A stretch of DNA of 64,000 bases from positions 2,170,001 through 2,234,000 of the forward strand of contig BRON01000002.1 in assembly GCA_024345305.1 (NCBI GenBank). The letters are read 5' to 3'. Below are positions 47,221 through 57,404 of this stretch, one piece after another. Position 1 is the first letter of the stretch, and each line of letters opens with the position of its first letter. The stretch is from Mrakia gelida (Eukaryota; Basidiomycota; Tremellomycetes; Cystofilobasidiales; Mrakiaceae). The notes beneath the pieces were generated by a model, which saw only the letters and a program-made list of their open reading frames with translations, was not told the DNA's origin and ran no database searches. The position numbers and the translations under genes were made by a program.

Positions 47221-48772
47221 ATGGAGACGTCTACCAGGATCAACGAAGAGCAGAGGTTGCAGGAGCACCACGAACCCACAGCTCAACAGACGAAGAGTGA
47301 GTCCAAACGCGTCCTCGCGATCTCGCTTCGTGGCTTTCGACCTCGCCTTGAGAGACCGAGAATGCTGACTGTCTTCCTCTTCTCTTTCCTTTCTGCTCTT
47401 CTTCTCGTTTCGGTCAAATCAGACGAGAACGACTGGCTCGCCTTCATCTCGAGCGTCTCAGCGAACCTAGGCTCCTCGAACGCTCAAGCTCTCCCTGCTC
47501 TCACGAGTGCTCTCTCGAACTCCTCCGGCTCAAACCATTCCTCACCGCCTCTTCCCTCCGTTTCCTCCCTCAACACCTCATCCACTCAACCCTCAACCTC
47601 CTCCTTTCAACCCTCTGAGAGCTATCAAAACGCATCCTCCTCTTCCTCTCACGGCTTCAGCAACGATCCATCTCCCGGTCTGGTCGACAACCCTCAACCG
47701 TCGTCGGCCTCGTCCTCCTCGTCCTCCAACCAACATCACGCCATGTCCTTAGCCCATCAAATCGCTTTCCCACCCGTCTACGACCCTTCTCTCCATCTTC
47801 ACTACCCTATGTCATCCCAACAACAACCCACCAACAACGCGTCCACTTCCAACTCTTCCTCGAACACGCACTCGATGGATCAGTTCCAGCACTTCTTCCC
47901 TCCAGCAACCCCCTTCACTCCTCCTGCCTTCCCTCCGCCCTTCTCCCACTCCAACTCCTCCTCCTCCTCAAACTCGATTCCTTCCTCCCTGCATCACATC
48001 CCTCAATTCCATCATCACAGCAGCAACCAGCAACCGACCTTCAACCTCCCAGCGTCGTTCAACTTCAACTCCCCCGACCCAACTCCCGCCTCATCCACGT
48101 CCACCTCCCCCATCGAATCCCCTCATCCTCACCTCAACTCCATTCACTCCTCCTATCAGCCCCCAGCACCCTCAAAACGAGCCAAATCCTTCTCCAGCAC
48201 CAAGACAACAGCGGCGGGAGGAGGAGGGGGAGCGACGCGACCCTCGCGAGGGCGGTCGAACTCGAGTGCAGGAGGAGCGAGAGCGAGGGAATCGAGAAGT
48301 AGTAGTTCGACGGCTTCGATTCAGGAGGTGGATTTGAACGAGGCGAGTGGAAGTGGTGGGGGTGGGGATGTCGATGATGTTGAGGAGGATAAGAGGAGGA
48401 GGAACACCGAGGCGAGTGCGAGGTTTAGAGGTTCGTTCGCGTTTCTCTCGCTCTCGTTCCCTCTTCCCTCTTCGTTCGCTCATCGCTGACCTCCTCTTCA
48501 CCTTCTTCTTGCCCCTCACTCACTCAGCCAAGAAAAAGGCCAAAGCCATCAACCTGACCCGCACCGTCTCGGATCTCAACGGACGCGTTCAGGAACTCGA
48601 GGTCGAGGCTGGCGAGTTGAGGAGTGAGAATAAGTGAGTCGAGCTCTCTCCCACACTTTCTTCTCACCCACACTCTCTTTCACCCACTAACCTCTGCTCT
48701 TCGTGATTTGCTCGCAGATGGCTCAAACAACTCGTTCTCACGAAGGCTCAGAACGGAGGAGGGTCGGTTTGA
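47221..48772 (+). CDS. bZIP transcription factor (Cys3/Met4-like basic region)
   Basis: This is a nuclear DNA-binding regulator. The start METSTRINEEQRLQE is at 47221. After an intron (donor GTGAGT at 47297, branch TGCTGACT) comes DENDWLAFISSVSANLGS and a long Ser/Asn/His/Pro-rich region. The basic region is KRRRNTEASARFR, split by an intron from AKKKAKAINL. The leucine zipper follows: RTVSDLNGRVQELEVEAGEL, RSENKWLKQLVL. The RRNTxASARFRxKKK pattern is that of the Neurospora Cys-3 / yeast Met4 / S. pombe Zip1 group, which control sulfur assimilation or stress genes; that role here is inferred. The last exon ends at TGA 48770-48772. Length is about 440 residues. Confidence 0.88.
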
Positions 48773-49125
48773 ACGAACGACGATGAGATCTGTGCATAGA
48801 CGTTTACACACGAGCGAACGACCAACGAACGAACACTTTTACATAAACTACTGTTGATTAATCACCCTGCTGCTTCCCTCGTTTTTTCGCTTCTGTTCGC
48901 CCTGCTTGTCTTTGAGTTTGAGAGTCGATCTGTGATGACACTGAACGTTTCCCTCTCTCGCTCCTCGTCGTTTTTTTTTCTTCGCTTCGAAAACGATCCA
49001 GCACATGGCGAGAGAGAGCCAGACGAGAGTCATAAATAAACCTGGGAGAGAGGTTGTAGATAACGAAGGGATCGTCGAGAGAGAGAGGCGAAGAAGAGCG
49101 AAAGCGACGCGTCGAAGCTCGGCGT
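48773..49125. other. Convergent intergenic interval
   Basis: 353 bp between the stops of the bZIP (+) and dehydrogenase (-) genes. It is locally T-rich (TTTTTTTTTC near 48970), consistent with 3' UTRs. No gene was seen. Confidence 0.5.
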
Positions 49126-50530
49126 TCACCAACCCATCTCCCTCCCCTCCCAATCGTAGAACCGACCCGTGTGCTCTTCCGTCACTGCTGCCAGAGTCTT
49201 CAAGCTATGTGCGTTGATACGAAGACGAGTTCGGTCAGCGAAGAAAAGAAGAGGAGAGAGGAAAAGAAGAACGGCGAGACTCACACCCCGCTCGCCGATT
49301 CCTGAACGGTGATGTCCCCTCTCCCTCTCGTCATGTCCGTCTACAACAGAAGCATAGAGGTCAGAATTGCTTCCTCTGTCCTCGGACGAAGATTCAAAGC
49401 ACCACTCACCGGCACGAAACCAGGATGCAAACTCCCCACGACCCACCCACCCTCTTTCCTCCTCTCACTCCCCTCCTCAGCATGCTTCAACTCCCACGCC
49501 AGCTTCCTCACCCACATATCCACCGCGACCTTCGTCGCCGAGTACGCCGCCGAGTAGCCCTTCATCTCTTCGAAGGAGTCCATCGATCCGAGGATGGAGG
49601 AAAGGACGAAGATCTTTCGTAGCCGCGAAGGGGAGGGTGGGGGGCGAGAGAGGAGAGGGAGGAGAGCTTGAGTGAGGAGGATGGGAGCGTGAAAGTTGAC
49701 GAGCGTGTCTTGGAGGAGGTCGTGGGGGGTGCTGCGGATGAGGAGGAAGAGAGGGGAGAGGAGTAAACAGGGAAGAGAGAGAGGAAGGGGATAGAGAAGG
49801 GAGGGGAGGGCTGGACGCGAAGCAGGGAGGAAGGAGAGAGAGAGACGATGAAGCTCACATCTGACTGGCCAATCCAAACCCACCACTCATGAGACCAGCT
49901 ACATGGAGTAAGACGTTGATCCCTCCCTCCTTTACGAAATCAATCTTTTCAACCTCCACGAGCACGTCCTGTGTTCGAACCAACCAACGCGAGGTCAGCT
50001 CGAGCTCAACCTCTCCTTCCCCTCTTCCTTTCCATCGCCCTCCCCCCAAGTTCGTTCGCCGAACTAACCTGAATCGCCTTTTCATTAGTCACATCCAACT
50101 TCACCGTCCTCACTCTCCCTCCAAACTCCTCACCCTTCACGAGCTTCATGAGGGCCTCGCTCCCCTCCGGGTTCCTCGCTGCCGCTACCACTCGTGCGTT
50201 GGGATCTCGAGCGAGTTGGGAGACCAGTTCGAGCCCGATTCCGCGAGAGGAGGCGGTGATGAAGTAGGTCGTTACTGTTGAAGGCGTGAAAGAGGTGCTA
50301 GAGGAAGAAGAGAGGGTGTGGATCGAGGGACGGCTGAGGAAGAGGAGGAAGGAGAGCGTGAGCTTGAGCTTCGACTCGTTAGGAGGGAAGGGAAGGGAGG
50401 GAGAGGCTCACAGATTGTTTGGGCTCGAAGGAGCAGAGGAGCTGAAGGTGTAGATGAGGAGGATGAGGGAGAGGAACGAGATGGGGAGAACGAAGAGGAA
50501 CGGACGAGGAGGGAGAGTGAAGGACACCAT
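49126..50530 (-). CDS. Membrane-anchored short-chain dehydrogenase/reductase
   Basis: A Rossmann-fold NAD(P)-dependent oxidoreductase of the classical SDR family; the substrate is unknown. The N-terminus (MVSFTLPPRPFLFVLPISFL, continuing SLILLIYTF) is a membrane anchor. After an intron: VTTYFITASSRGIGLELVSQ holds the cofactor motif (TGxxxGIG variant with Ala for Gly), RVVAAARNP follows, then VKLDVTN. NVLLHVAGLMSGGFG replaces the usual NNAG. The catalytic part has IFVLSSILGSMDS (Ser) and YSAAYSATKVAVDMW (Tyr-x-x-x-Lys). It continues VGSLHPGFVPTDMTRGRG and ends GRFYDWEGREMGW at a TGA (49126-49128), an ending typical of small fungal SDRs. There are about five exons. Weakened cofactor and NNAG motifs are a modest oddity. 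Confidence 0.87.
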
Positions 50531-50771
50531 CGTCGTTGGGCGAGAGGGTAGCGAGTTCGAAGAGACGAGTCCTATGGTTTCGAGCGCGCGATTTTCGTTG
50601 GCAAGGAAGCGAAGGAGTTCATAGATACGATAACAAGCTAAAGCAAGGAAGAGAAGGAAAGAAAAGCAAGGGAGCACAGACAGTAGCAAGAGGAAAAGCT
50701 AGCCAAGCAAGGAGGAGTTGGTTTCCGAAGTCGTGTCGTCGTTGGTTCGTTCGTCGTCAAAACAGCTCCGT

Positions 50772-53700
50772 CTACTTCTTCTGCTGACTCGCCTACAACG
50801 ATCAGACCCAAAAAATGTCAGGTCAGCATGTGCTCGCAGGCGAAGGGCAAAACGTTTCGGAGAAAGCGCGAATTAACTCACAAGCAAAGCCAACAGCTGA
50901 GCGACCTGAGCTCCTCCTTGAGCAGCACCAGGAGCAGCGGCAGCAGGAGGAGCGGGGACAGGAGCTCGAGCCGTTCGAGGATCCGAGGAAGGAGATCGTC
51001 CACCAGCAGCAGCGGCCGAGGCTACGGGGAGAGGAGGAGGAGCCGAGAGGTAAGGAGGGTAGGCCGACGACGCGCCGTTCGAAGGGGGAGGTGCCGAGCT
51101 GGGTGGAGGAGTAGGGTAGGCGTAGGGTGCCGAGGACGGAGGAGGAGCCCCGTAAGCTGGGTTGGGAGGAGGGACACTGTATCCTCCTGGAGCTGGAGGG
51201 TAGGCGGCGGGAGGGGGAGGAGCGCCGTAGGGAGCAGGAGCTTGGTAACCGCCGTAAGGAGCTTGTTGGGGAGGAGGAGGAGCGTAAAAAGGGTTGTAAG
51301 GCGAGGCGGAAGGGTTGGCGTTCTGGTTGGGGTAGGGGTAAGGGCTGGCTCCGTTCGCTGAGGCTGGGGGAGGGGTAGGGGCGGCGGAAGCTCCTGCTTG
51401 CATGGAAGCGAGGAGTTGCTGGACCTTCTTGGCTTGTTCGAGGCGGTCGTCGGGCGGCTGTGGGGAGGCGCGAAGGGAGGAAGGAAAGGTCAGAACCGAA
51501 GGAAGCGAAGAAGACGACATAAGAAGAGGAGAAGAGGACGAAAGAACGAACGGGAGCGGGAGGTCCTCCGTAACCAGGTCCAGGCTGCTGTCCGTAAGGA
51601 GCGGGTGGCTGCTGCTGCTGACCGTAGGCTCCAGGACCGGGAGCTTGCTGTTGTTGTTGTCCGTAAGGAGCAGGAGGGGGTCCACCGTAGCCTCCACGAT
51701 CTGCGAAACAAACGAAACGAAGACGCGCGAACGAAAGTCAGCCTCGACGCGTCTCTTCTTCCCTTTCGTCCCTCAAATCCTCCGGTTTCCCTCCGGAAAG
51801 AAGAAACATCACACTCACCAGGTCCATCTCTCCTATACTCCTGCTCGTATCCCCTCCCTCGATCTCCTCCGTAACCCCCACCAGCTCCTCCTCCCTCGTA
51901 CCCTCCCCTCCCACCTCCTCCATTCTGGTTCCCCCCGTACCCATAATCGTCCCTTCCACCTCTTCCACCGTACCCTCCACTCCCACCGCTATCGTACCTC
52001 CCTTGAGGAGGAGGTCCACCTCGTCCAGGAGATCGACTTCGATCCCTTCCTCCTCCTCGGAATCCTCCTCCCATCCTCCCTCGATCCTCGTCTTGATGCT
52101 GCTGTTGCTGAGGAGGTCCTCCGTACTGGTTGGGTCCTCCTCCGTATCCACCTCGGTTGTTGAACCCTCCTCCTCCTCCTCCACCGAAATCTCCTCCACC
52201 TCGACCACCTCGGAATCCTCCTCCGTCGTCGTTCCCTCCCCATCGACCTCCACCGTTGAAGTTCCCACCGGGAGGAGGTCCTCCGCGTCCACGGGGTCGG
52301 CCTCGTCCTCGGGGGTAGACGTCTCCTCGGTGACTGTAGAGATGAAGGGTGCAGGAAGAGGAAGAAAGAGGGAGAGGAGTCAATTCGACGAGACGCGCGA
52401 ACGAGAAGAGGAGAAGAGAGTCCACTCACGGTCCTCCAGGGAGGGGTACAGCAGGAACGTCCCACTCGTAGCGGATGTTGAGAGTTCCGTCTTGGAAGGC
52501 TTCGCGACTCAGTCGGTCGTGAGCTTTTCGGACGGCCTTTGTGAACGAAATTGACACGAAGGTCAGGATCGAGAGCGACGCGAGAGAACGAGGGACGAGA
52601 GAGGAATGCAAGGAACCTACTCGACTATCGTACATCTCGACGATTCGTTCCCTGAAGCGAAGAAAGGAGAAGAGAAAGAAGAGTGAGGTCAGCGAAGTCG
52701 AGAGCGAAAAGGTGAGGAAGCAGGGACGCACTCAGGGTTATCAGGCTGAGGCTTGATCAACTTGACCTCTCCTACAACCGAGAACATCTTCTTGAGCTCG
52801 GCGTCGTCGATGGGTTTCCCGGAAGCCGAATCCTTGAGGGCAACTCGGAGAGATCCCTGATCGAAACAGATTGAGGGCAGAGAAGAGGGAGTCAGCGGAC
52901 GCGTCTCGAACGAGAAAGGAGTGGAGGGAAGAGGTGAACGAACCTGGTTCTTGTCGGCGTCACAGACTTGAGAAGCTTCCTCGGCTCGGGGAAGAGAGTA
53001 GTGGACGTCGATCTGCGAAAGAGGAAAGGTAGGAAGAGTTGGCAACAGATGCAGGGCGAGGGAGGGATGAAGGAAAGCGGACGAACAGCTCGGTTCGCCA
53101 TCTGAGTTCCTTGGAGACCCTCCTTAGCTTGCTCGGCAGCTCGAACGTCGAACTGTAGGATCGAATAGAAAGGCCGTCAGCTACTATCCAGCTCGATTGG
53201 GAGCTCGAAGGCGAACTCACGAAGGTAACGAAGATCATCCCCCGGTTCGCGATGAGATCGAAGAACGTCTTGACCTCTCCAAAGTCCTCGAACTGTCGCT
53301 TGATCTCCTGCGAGTTGCCGTCGTACTACAGGAACGCGAAGAAGAACATGGTCAAGGTCAGGTTCAGACACAAATAGGAGAACGAAAAGAGAGAGAAGGA
53401 AGGACGAACAGCGATGTTTCGAATGAAGAGTGTTCGACACGGACGTTCTCGTTGAACTCGCTGCTCGATGAGATTCTCGTGTTCCTGATCCTCAAGAGTG
53501 ACTCCGAATCGTCCTCCTCCTCGACCACCAGTGAAACCTCCTCGACCTCGATCTGTTACGAAAGAAAAACCGAAGGAACGAACGGGAAACGAAGGAGAGA
53601 GGGAGGGAAGGAAGGAAGGGAACGAATGAGCTCTCGGAGAATCGAACAAACTGAACAACGAGCCCGACTCTTCTCTGCTTGCCTCGCTACTATTTCTCAA

Positions 53701-54226
53701 GCAGGTCCTAGGCTGCCTAAACTCATCGAAGAGAGGGCGAGGTTTATTTTTCTCGCTCGAAGAGGACAGGAGGATCTTCGGAGGAGAGGAAAGGAGAGCA
53801 AGCGTTGTGACGAGACGAGCTTCCTTCCTTCCCTTCCTTTTTTGCCTCAAGAAGAACGAGTTTCCTTGATCTCTCTCTTCCCACTCTCTACTCTCGTATA
53901 GATCTCTTAGACTCACTGTTGAAACCACCTCTTTCGTGACCTCCTTCTCCCTGAAAGCCGTTGTTCTCTCCTTCTCCACCCCCTCCTCCCATCCCGAACC
54001 CAGGAGGAGGGGGAGGTCTGCTATCTGGGAATCCAGGACCCCCACCGTTCTGACGAGGAGGAGGTCCACCTGGGTACCCTCCCGCCGCTGAAGGAGGCTG
54101 AGGCTGCCAAGCTGGAGCAGGAGCGGGAGCTGGAGCTGCTTGAGGAGGAGGAGGAGGTTGTTGGTTGTAGGCTCCCGAGGCGTATGAGAAAGCACCGTTC
54201 TCTCCGGCTCCGTACTGTCCTTGCAT
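50772..54226 (-). CDS. Mei2-like RRM protein with RGG-rich and Pro-rich tail
   Basis: An RNA-binding protein resembling the N-terminal RRM pair of Mei2/AML proteins, which control meiosis and RNA fate. The N-terminus MQGQYGAGENGAFSYASG is followed by Pro/Ala- and Gly-rich sequence. RRM1 covers about 53480-53100: CRTLFIRNIAYDGNSQEIKR, FGEVKTFFDLIANRGMIFVT, FFDVRAAEQAKEGLQGTQ, IDVHYSLPRAEEASQVCD. RRM2 covers about 52960-52440: GSLRVALKDSASGKPIDDAE, FSVVGEVKLIKPQ, REAFQDGTLNIRYEWDVP. The DIRxA-type loop and IDVHYSLP are the Mei2-like markers. A long RGG/GGY region (52330-51820), Gln-rich PYGQQ repeats and a Pro/Ala/Tyr-rich end follow. The final intron (donor GTGAGT at about 50880, branch TGCTGACCTGAC) leads to ASQQKK and a TAG at 50772-50774. 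At least ten exons. The RGG and Pro/Tyr tail suggests phase-separating behaviour (inference). Confidence 0.86.
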
Positions 54227-54415
54227 CGAACTTTTTTCGTTAAGGATGGAAGGTTGAAAGTGGTTTGCTTGATGTGTGTATGCTTTGTAGGGAAAGAGGG
54301 AAGGAAGGGGAGGTAGGGAGAAGGGGTCGTGGGCGTCTGGAAGGACTCGACGAGGAAGCGAAAAGTCGAGGTCTTCTCTCGCCCAACGACGTCGACCTCT
54401 CCTCCCTCAGCAACC
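54227..54415. promoter_or_regulatory. Shared divergent promoter, Mei2-like / uL23m
   Basis: 189 bp between the two start codons. No named motif was recognised. Confidence 0.45.
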
Positions 54416-55972
54416 ATGTCACGCTCGATCCTCGCCCTATCACGCTCATTCAGGTCGATAGCAGTATCAGCTCAAGCCTCAACCTCTTCCTCCTCCCACT
54501 CCTACTCGACCACTCCTCCCACCACCCCTCCAGCAGGAGAGACCTCCGTGGTCGACTCTTCCTCCTCTTCCGAGCTCCCTTCGACCTCCTCCTCCTCCGA
54601 CCCTTCGACAGAGATCGATAACCCAGCAGAACCCTCTACTTCTGGGCCCAAATACCCTCCTTACTCTTGGCCTCATCGACTTCCTCATCAAGTAAGTTCT
54701 TCAACGCCTCGCTGCGATGGTCGAAAAGATGGGAAGCTCGAAGCTGACCTCTTTTCCCTTCCCTTCCTTCTCTCCAGCTCGAAGACGTCTTCGCTCCCCT
54801 CGTCATCCCAGGGAAGCCCACTCGTCGAGTTCACGACACCACCTTCCCTGCTCTCGGATCCTTCACCGCCGAGAATGCCCATCTTTCCTCCCTCCCTCTC
54901 GCCGTCCGAAAGGCGCTCGCTCAGAAGCTCGACAAGCTCCCCCCAGGAGAGCACCTCGACATCCTTCCTCCTACGACGCTCAAGAAGTGGTGGGCTGCCA
55001 GGCTCAGCGGGAAGCTTCCAACGAACCCTCTCACTCCCGAGGCGGTGAGGGAGTCCCAGACCGAGTTCCTGAGGAAGGAGGTCTCGAGGAGCGAGAGGAT
55101 CAGAGGTCAAAGGATCACGACCGACCCGGTGACGGGAGAGAAGGTGAGTCTTTCGAACTCTTCGTTGCGTTTCTGAAGATCATCTCCTTCCCTCCTTCCC
55201 CTCCCCTCCCTCCCTCTCTTTTCTCCAGACCACCACCGTCGTAGGAAAGCGGATCTACCTCCCCAACGTCGTCTTCAAGCTCGTCCGAAACAACACCGCC
55301 TTCATCCGAGGACCCGGAGGCCACCCTATCGGAATGGAACCCTACAACCCTTACGAAGCGACCTTCCGACTCCCCAAATCCACCACCAAAACCGACATCC
55401 GCTCCTACCTCAAGGCGTTCTACAACCTCGACACCACCTTCGTCCGAACCGACATCCGACAGGGAAAGATGGTCAAGAAGCAGAAGACTGGGTGGACGAG
55501 GAAGGACTCGGAGAGGAGCTACAAGAGGGCGGTGGTGGGGTTGACGAAACCGTTCCATTACCCGAACGATGTGGAGGAGATGGAAGGGGAGGAGAAGGAG
55601 TTGAGGCTCAAGCAGGAGAACTTTGAGTTTGGGATGGCACAGAGGGCGGAGAGGACGCAGAGGGCGTTGTTGGAGAGGCAGGGGTGGGTGAAGAGTAACT
55701 ACACGAGGAACTCGACGATTAGGACTGGGTGAGTTTTCGATCTCTCTTCTTCTTCTTCCCCTCTCTCCTCCTCGCTCGCTCGTTCCGAGGGATAGAGTAA
55801 AACGAGCGTCTTGCTGACTCTCTATCCTTTGATCGTTCGTTCTTCCCTTCGCAGCGCAATCCTCAAGGCGACGGCTGCTCGAAGGGATCGTCAGGAGCAG
55901 GCTCTCAGGGATCAGGCTCATTTCCAGCGGGAGAGGAGACGGAAGGAAGAGCTGGAACAACAGGAGGAGTAG
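54416..55972 (+). CDS. MRP20: Mitochondrial large-subunit ribosomal protein uL23m
   Basis: A mitoribosome component near the peptide exit tunnel. The N-terminus MSRSILALSRSFRSIAVSAQ is an Arg/Ser-rich presequence, followed by a Ser/Thr/Pro-rich linker. After the first intron, LEDVFAPLVIPGKPTRRVHD leads into a charged region. The uL23 core lies in the exon at about 55230-55731: IYLPNVVFKLVRNNTAFIRG, YNPYEATFRLPKSTTKTDIR, SYLKAFYNLDTTFVRTDI and KKQKTGWTRK. A long charged helix (RLKQENFEFGMAQRAERTQR) and, after a last intron, LKATAARRDRQEQALRDQ with EELEQQEE follow. The TAG is at 55970-55972. It is longer than bacterial L23, as usual for fungal mitochondrial versions. Confidence 0.92.
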
Positions 55973-56313
55973 AAGGATATGCCTATGGCTTTGCCTTGGT
56001 GTTCATTATCGGTTCCGTTTGCGAGAGTACGGAGGGAGGGGAGGGGAAGAGCGAGACGCGTCGATTCGATTCGAGCGAAGTCGACGTCCGTGGCATGAGA
56101 GCCTGGTGTGCGAGCTGGGAAAGCTGGAGAGGGTTCGGTTCTGAGCTTTGAAGTGAGGCCTACTGGTTGAGCGCGAGTAAATGGCGAGAGAGAGAGAGAG
56201 AGAAACATCGTAGGGGAAGAGGCAGGAGAAACGACGGACGCGTCGAGCCTCCCTCCCTCTCTTTCGACCCAGGAACCAGAGAGACGGACGAATGTCATGA
56301 ATCGTAGCTACGG
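55973..56313. other. Convergent intergenic interval
   Basis: 341 bp between the uL23m stop (+) and the F-box paralogue stop (-). Two ACGCGT sites (about 56056 and 56237) and a (GA)n run near 56190. No gene was seen. Confidence 0.5.
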
Positions 56314-57373
56314 CTATTCGACTGCTCCCAACAACCTCCTCTCTTTCCCGTCCGCCCCAACAAACACCATCATCAGCAGCAACCTCTCCTCCAACTCCTT
56401 CAATCCCCTCTCTTTCCTCCTCGTCGCCTCGTTCCTGAACTTCTGCTCGATCTCCTTCGCAAACTCTCCCCCGATCCTGAACTCGATGCGCTCCACGTTC
56501 GGTAGGAACTCCTCTCCTTCCCTCTCGTTCTCGACTTCGTCCCCGTCATCGTCGTCTTCTCCCTCGTCTTTCGCCAGCGGATCGAGGAAAAGCGCGAAGG
56601 CCTTCTCTGCCCCTTCGGTGAACTCTGGTTCAGTCTCGAGGACAAAGACCTTGAACGACCAGTCCGAGAACGAGAGTCTCCTTTGAGAGATCGCTACGAC
56701 GTCGTACCAGAGGACGTCTCGGAACGTGAGCCGTTCGAGGTTTCTCCAGGCGAGAGGTTGAGGGTGAAATCCGACGACGTCGCTGAGTCGTTTGTCGTAG
56801 GAGTCCGCTGGGAAGGATCGATGATATGAGTAGTTGAAGAAGAGGGACAGGTTGGTCAAGGAAAGTTGTAAGGCGATTCTCGACACGACAGGGTCGACAA
56901 CCTTGACGATGACAGGGAGGGACAGGGAGGAGCAGTTGGGAAGATCGAGCTCGGGGCGTTGAGCTACTTATATGCATGGTAGGGACGAAGAGGAAACAAA
57001 AGCTTAGCGTTAGAAGGATTCCTAGAGACAGACTCAGCCATCAATCTCATGTGTCAGACTCACCTTCGAGGGAATGCTGCTGAGCTCCAAGTCTGAGCTC
57101 ACGAACGAACGGCCCAACCTCAGTTCGGCTCCCCTTCGCCAGCACGCCTCCCACTCCGAATAAAGTCCTCCAACTGCCCAACGGAATTTGGGAGCCTCTC
57201 TGTTCCTCGGTGCTGACAACTCGATAGAGGAAAGGGAGTCCGAGCTCGTGAAGTAGGGAGCAGGTTCGGAGGATCGAGGTTCGGTTCAGGTCTCGAGGAG
57301 TGTCGAGGAGAAGATGGGCGAGGATCTCTCGAAGGACGTCCTGATTGAGGGAGAGGAGAGTAAGGGGAGCCAT
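56314..57373 (-). CDS. F-box-like protein, paralogue 2
   Basis: The second complete member of the local F-box-like family. MAPLTLLSLNQDVLREILAH, LLLDTPRDLNRTSILRTCSL and LHELGLPFLYRVV align closely with the gene at 32167-33230, and WRTLFGVGGVLAKG with the truncated copy at 42.5 kb. An intron (donor GTGAGT near 57062, acceptor ATAAGTAG near 56965) precedes LDLPNCSSLSLPV, which matches LDLPNCSSLTLSS of paralogue 1. The C-terminal half (SYDKRLSDVVGFHPQPLAWR, RRLSFSDWSFKVFVLE, EFLPNVERIEFRIGGEFAKE, LLLMMVFVGADGKERR) matches the truncated copy along its length. The stop TAG is at 56314-56316. The likely role is substrate selection for an SCF ubiquitin ligase, inferred from the F-box only. Confidence 0.78.
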
Positions 57374-57404
57374 CTTGAACGGAGTAGAGTAGGGAGGATA
57401 GAGG
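57374..57404. promoter_or_regulatory. Very short divergent interval, F-box paralogue 2 / DUF1697
   Basis: Only 31 bp separate the F-box start (57373) and the first in-frame ATG of the DUF1697 gene (57405). If the DUF1697 protein starts at 57435 or 57498 the gap is 61 or 124 bp. Either way the promoters must overlap coding sequence. Confidence 0.5.

Noticed and set aside
50873..51697. Stop at 50873 as the end of the Mei2-like gene
   Set aside because: The TAA lies inside an intron that begins GTGAGT and has a strong branch site and TTGTAG acceptor; the spliced frame ends at 50772.
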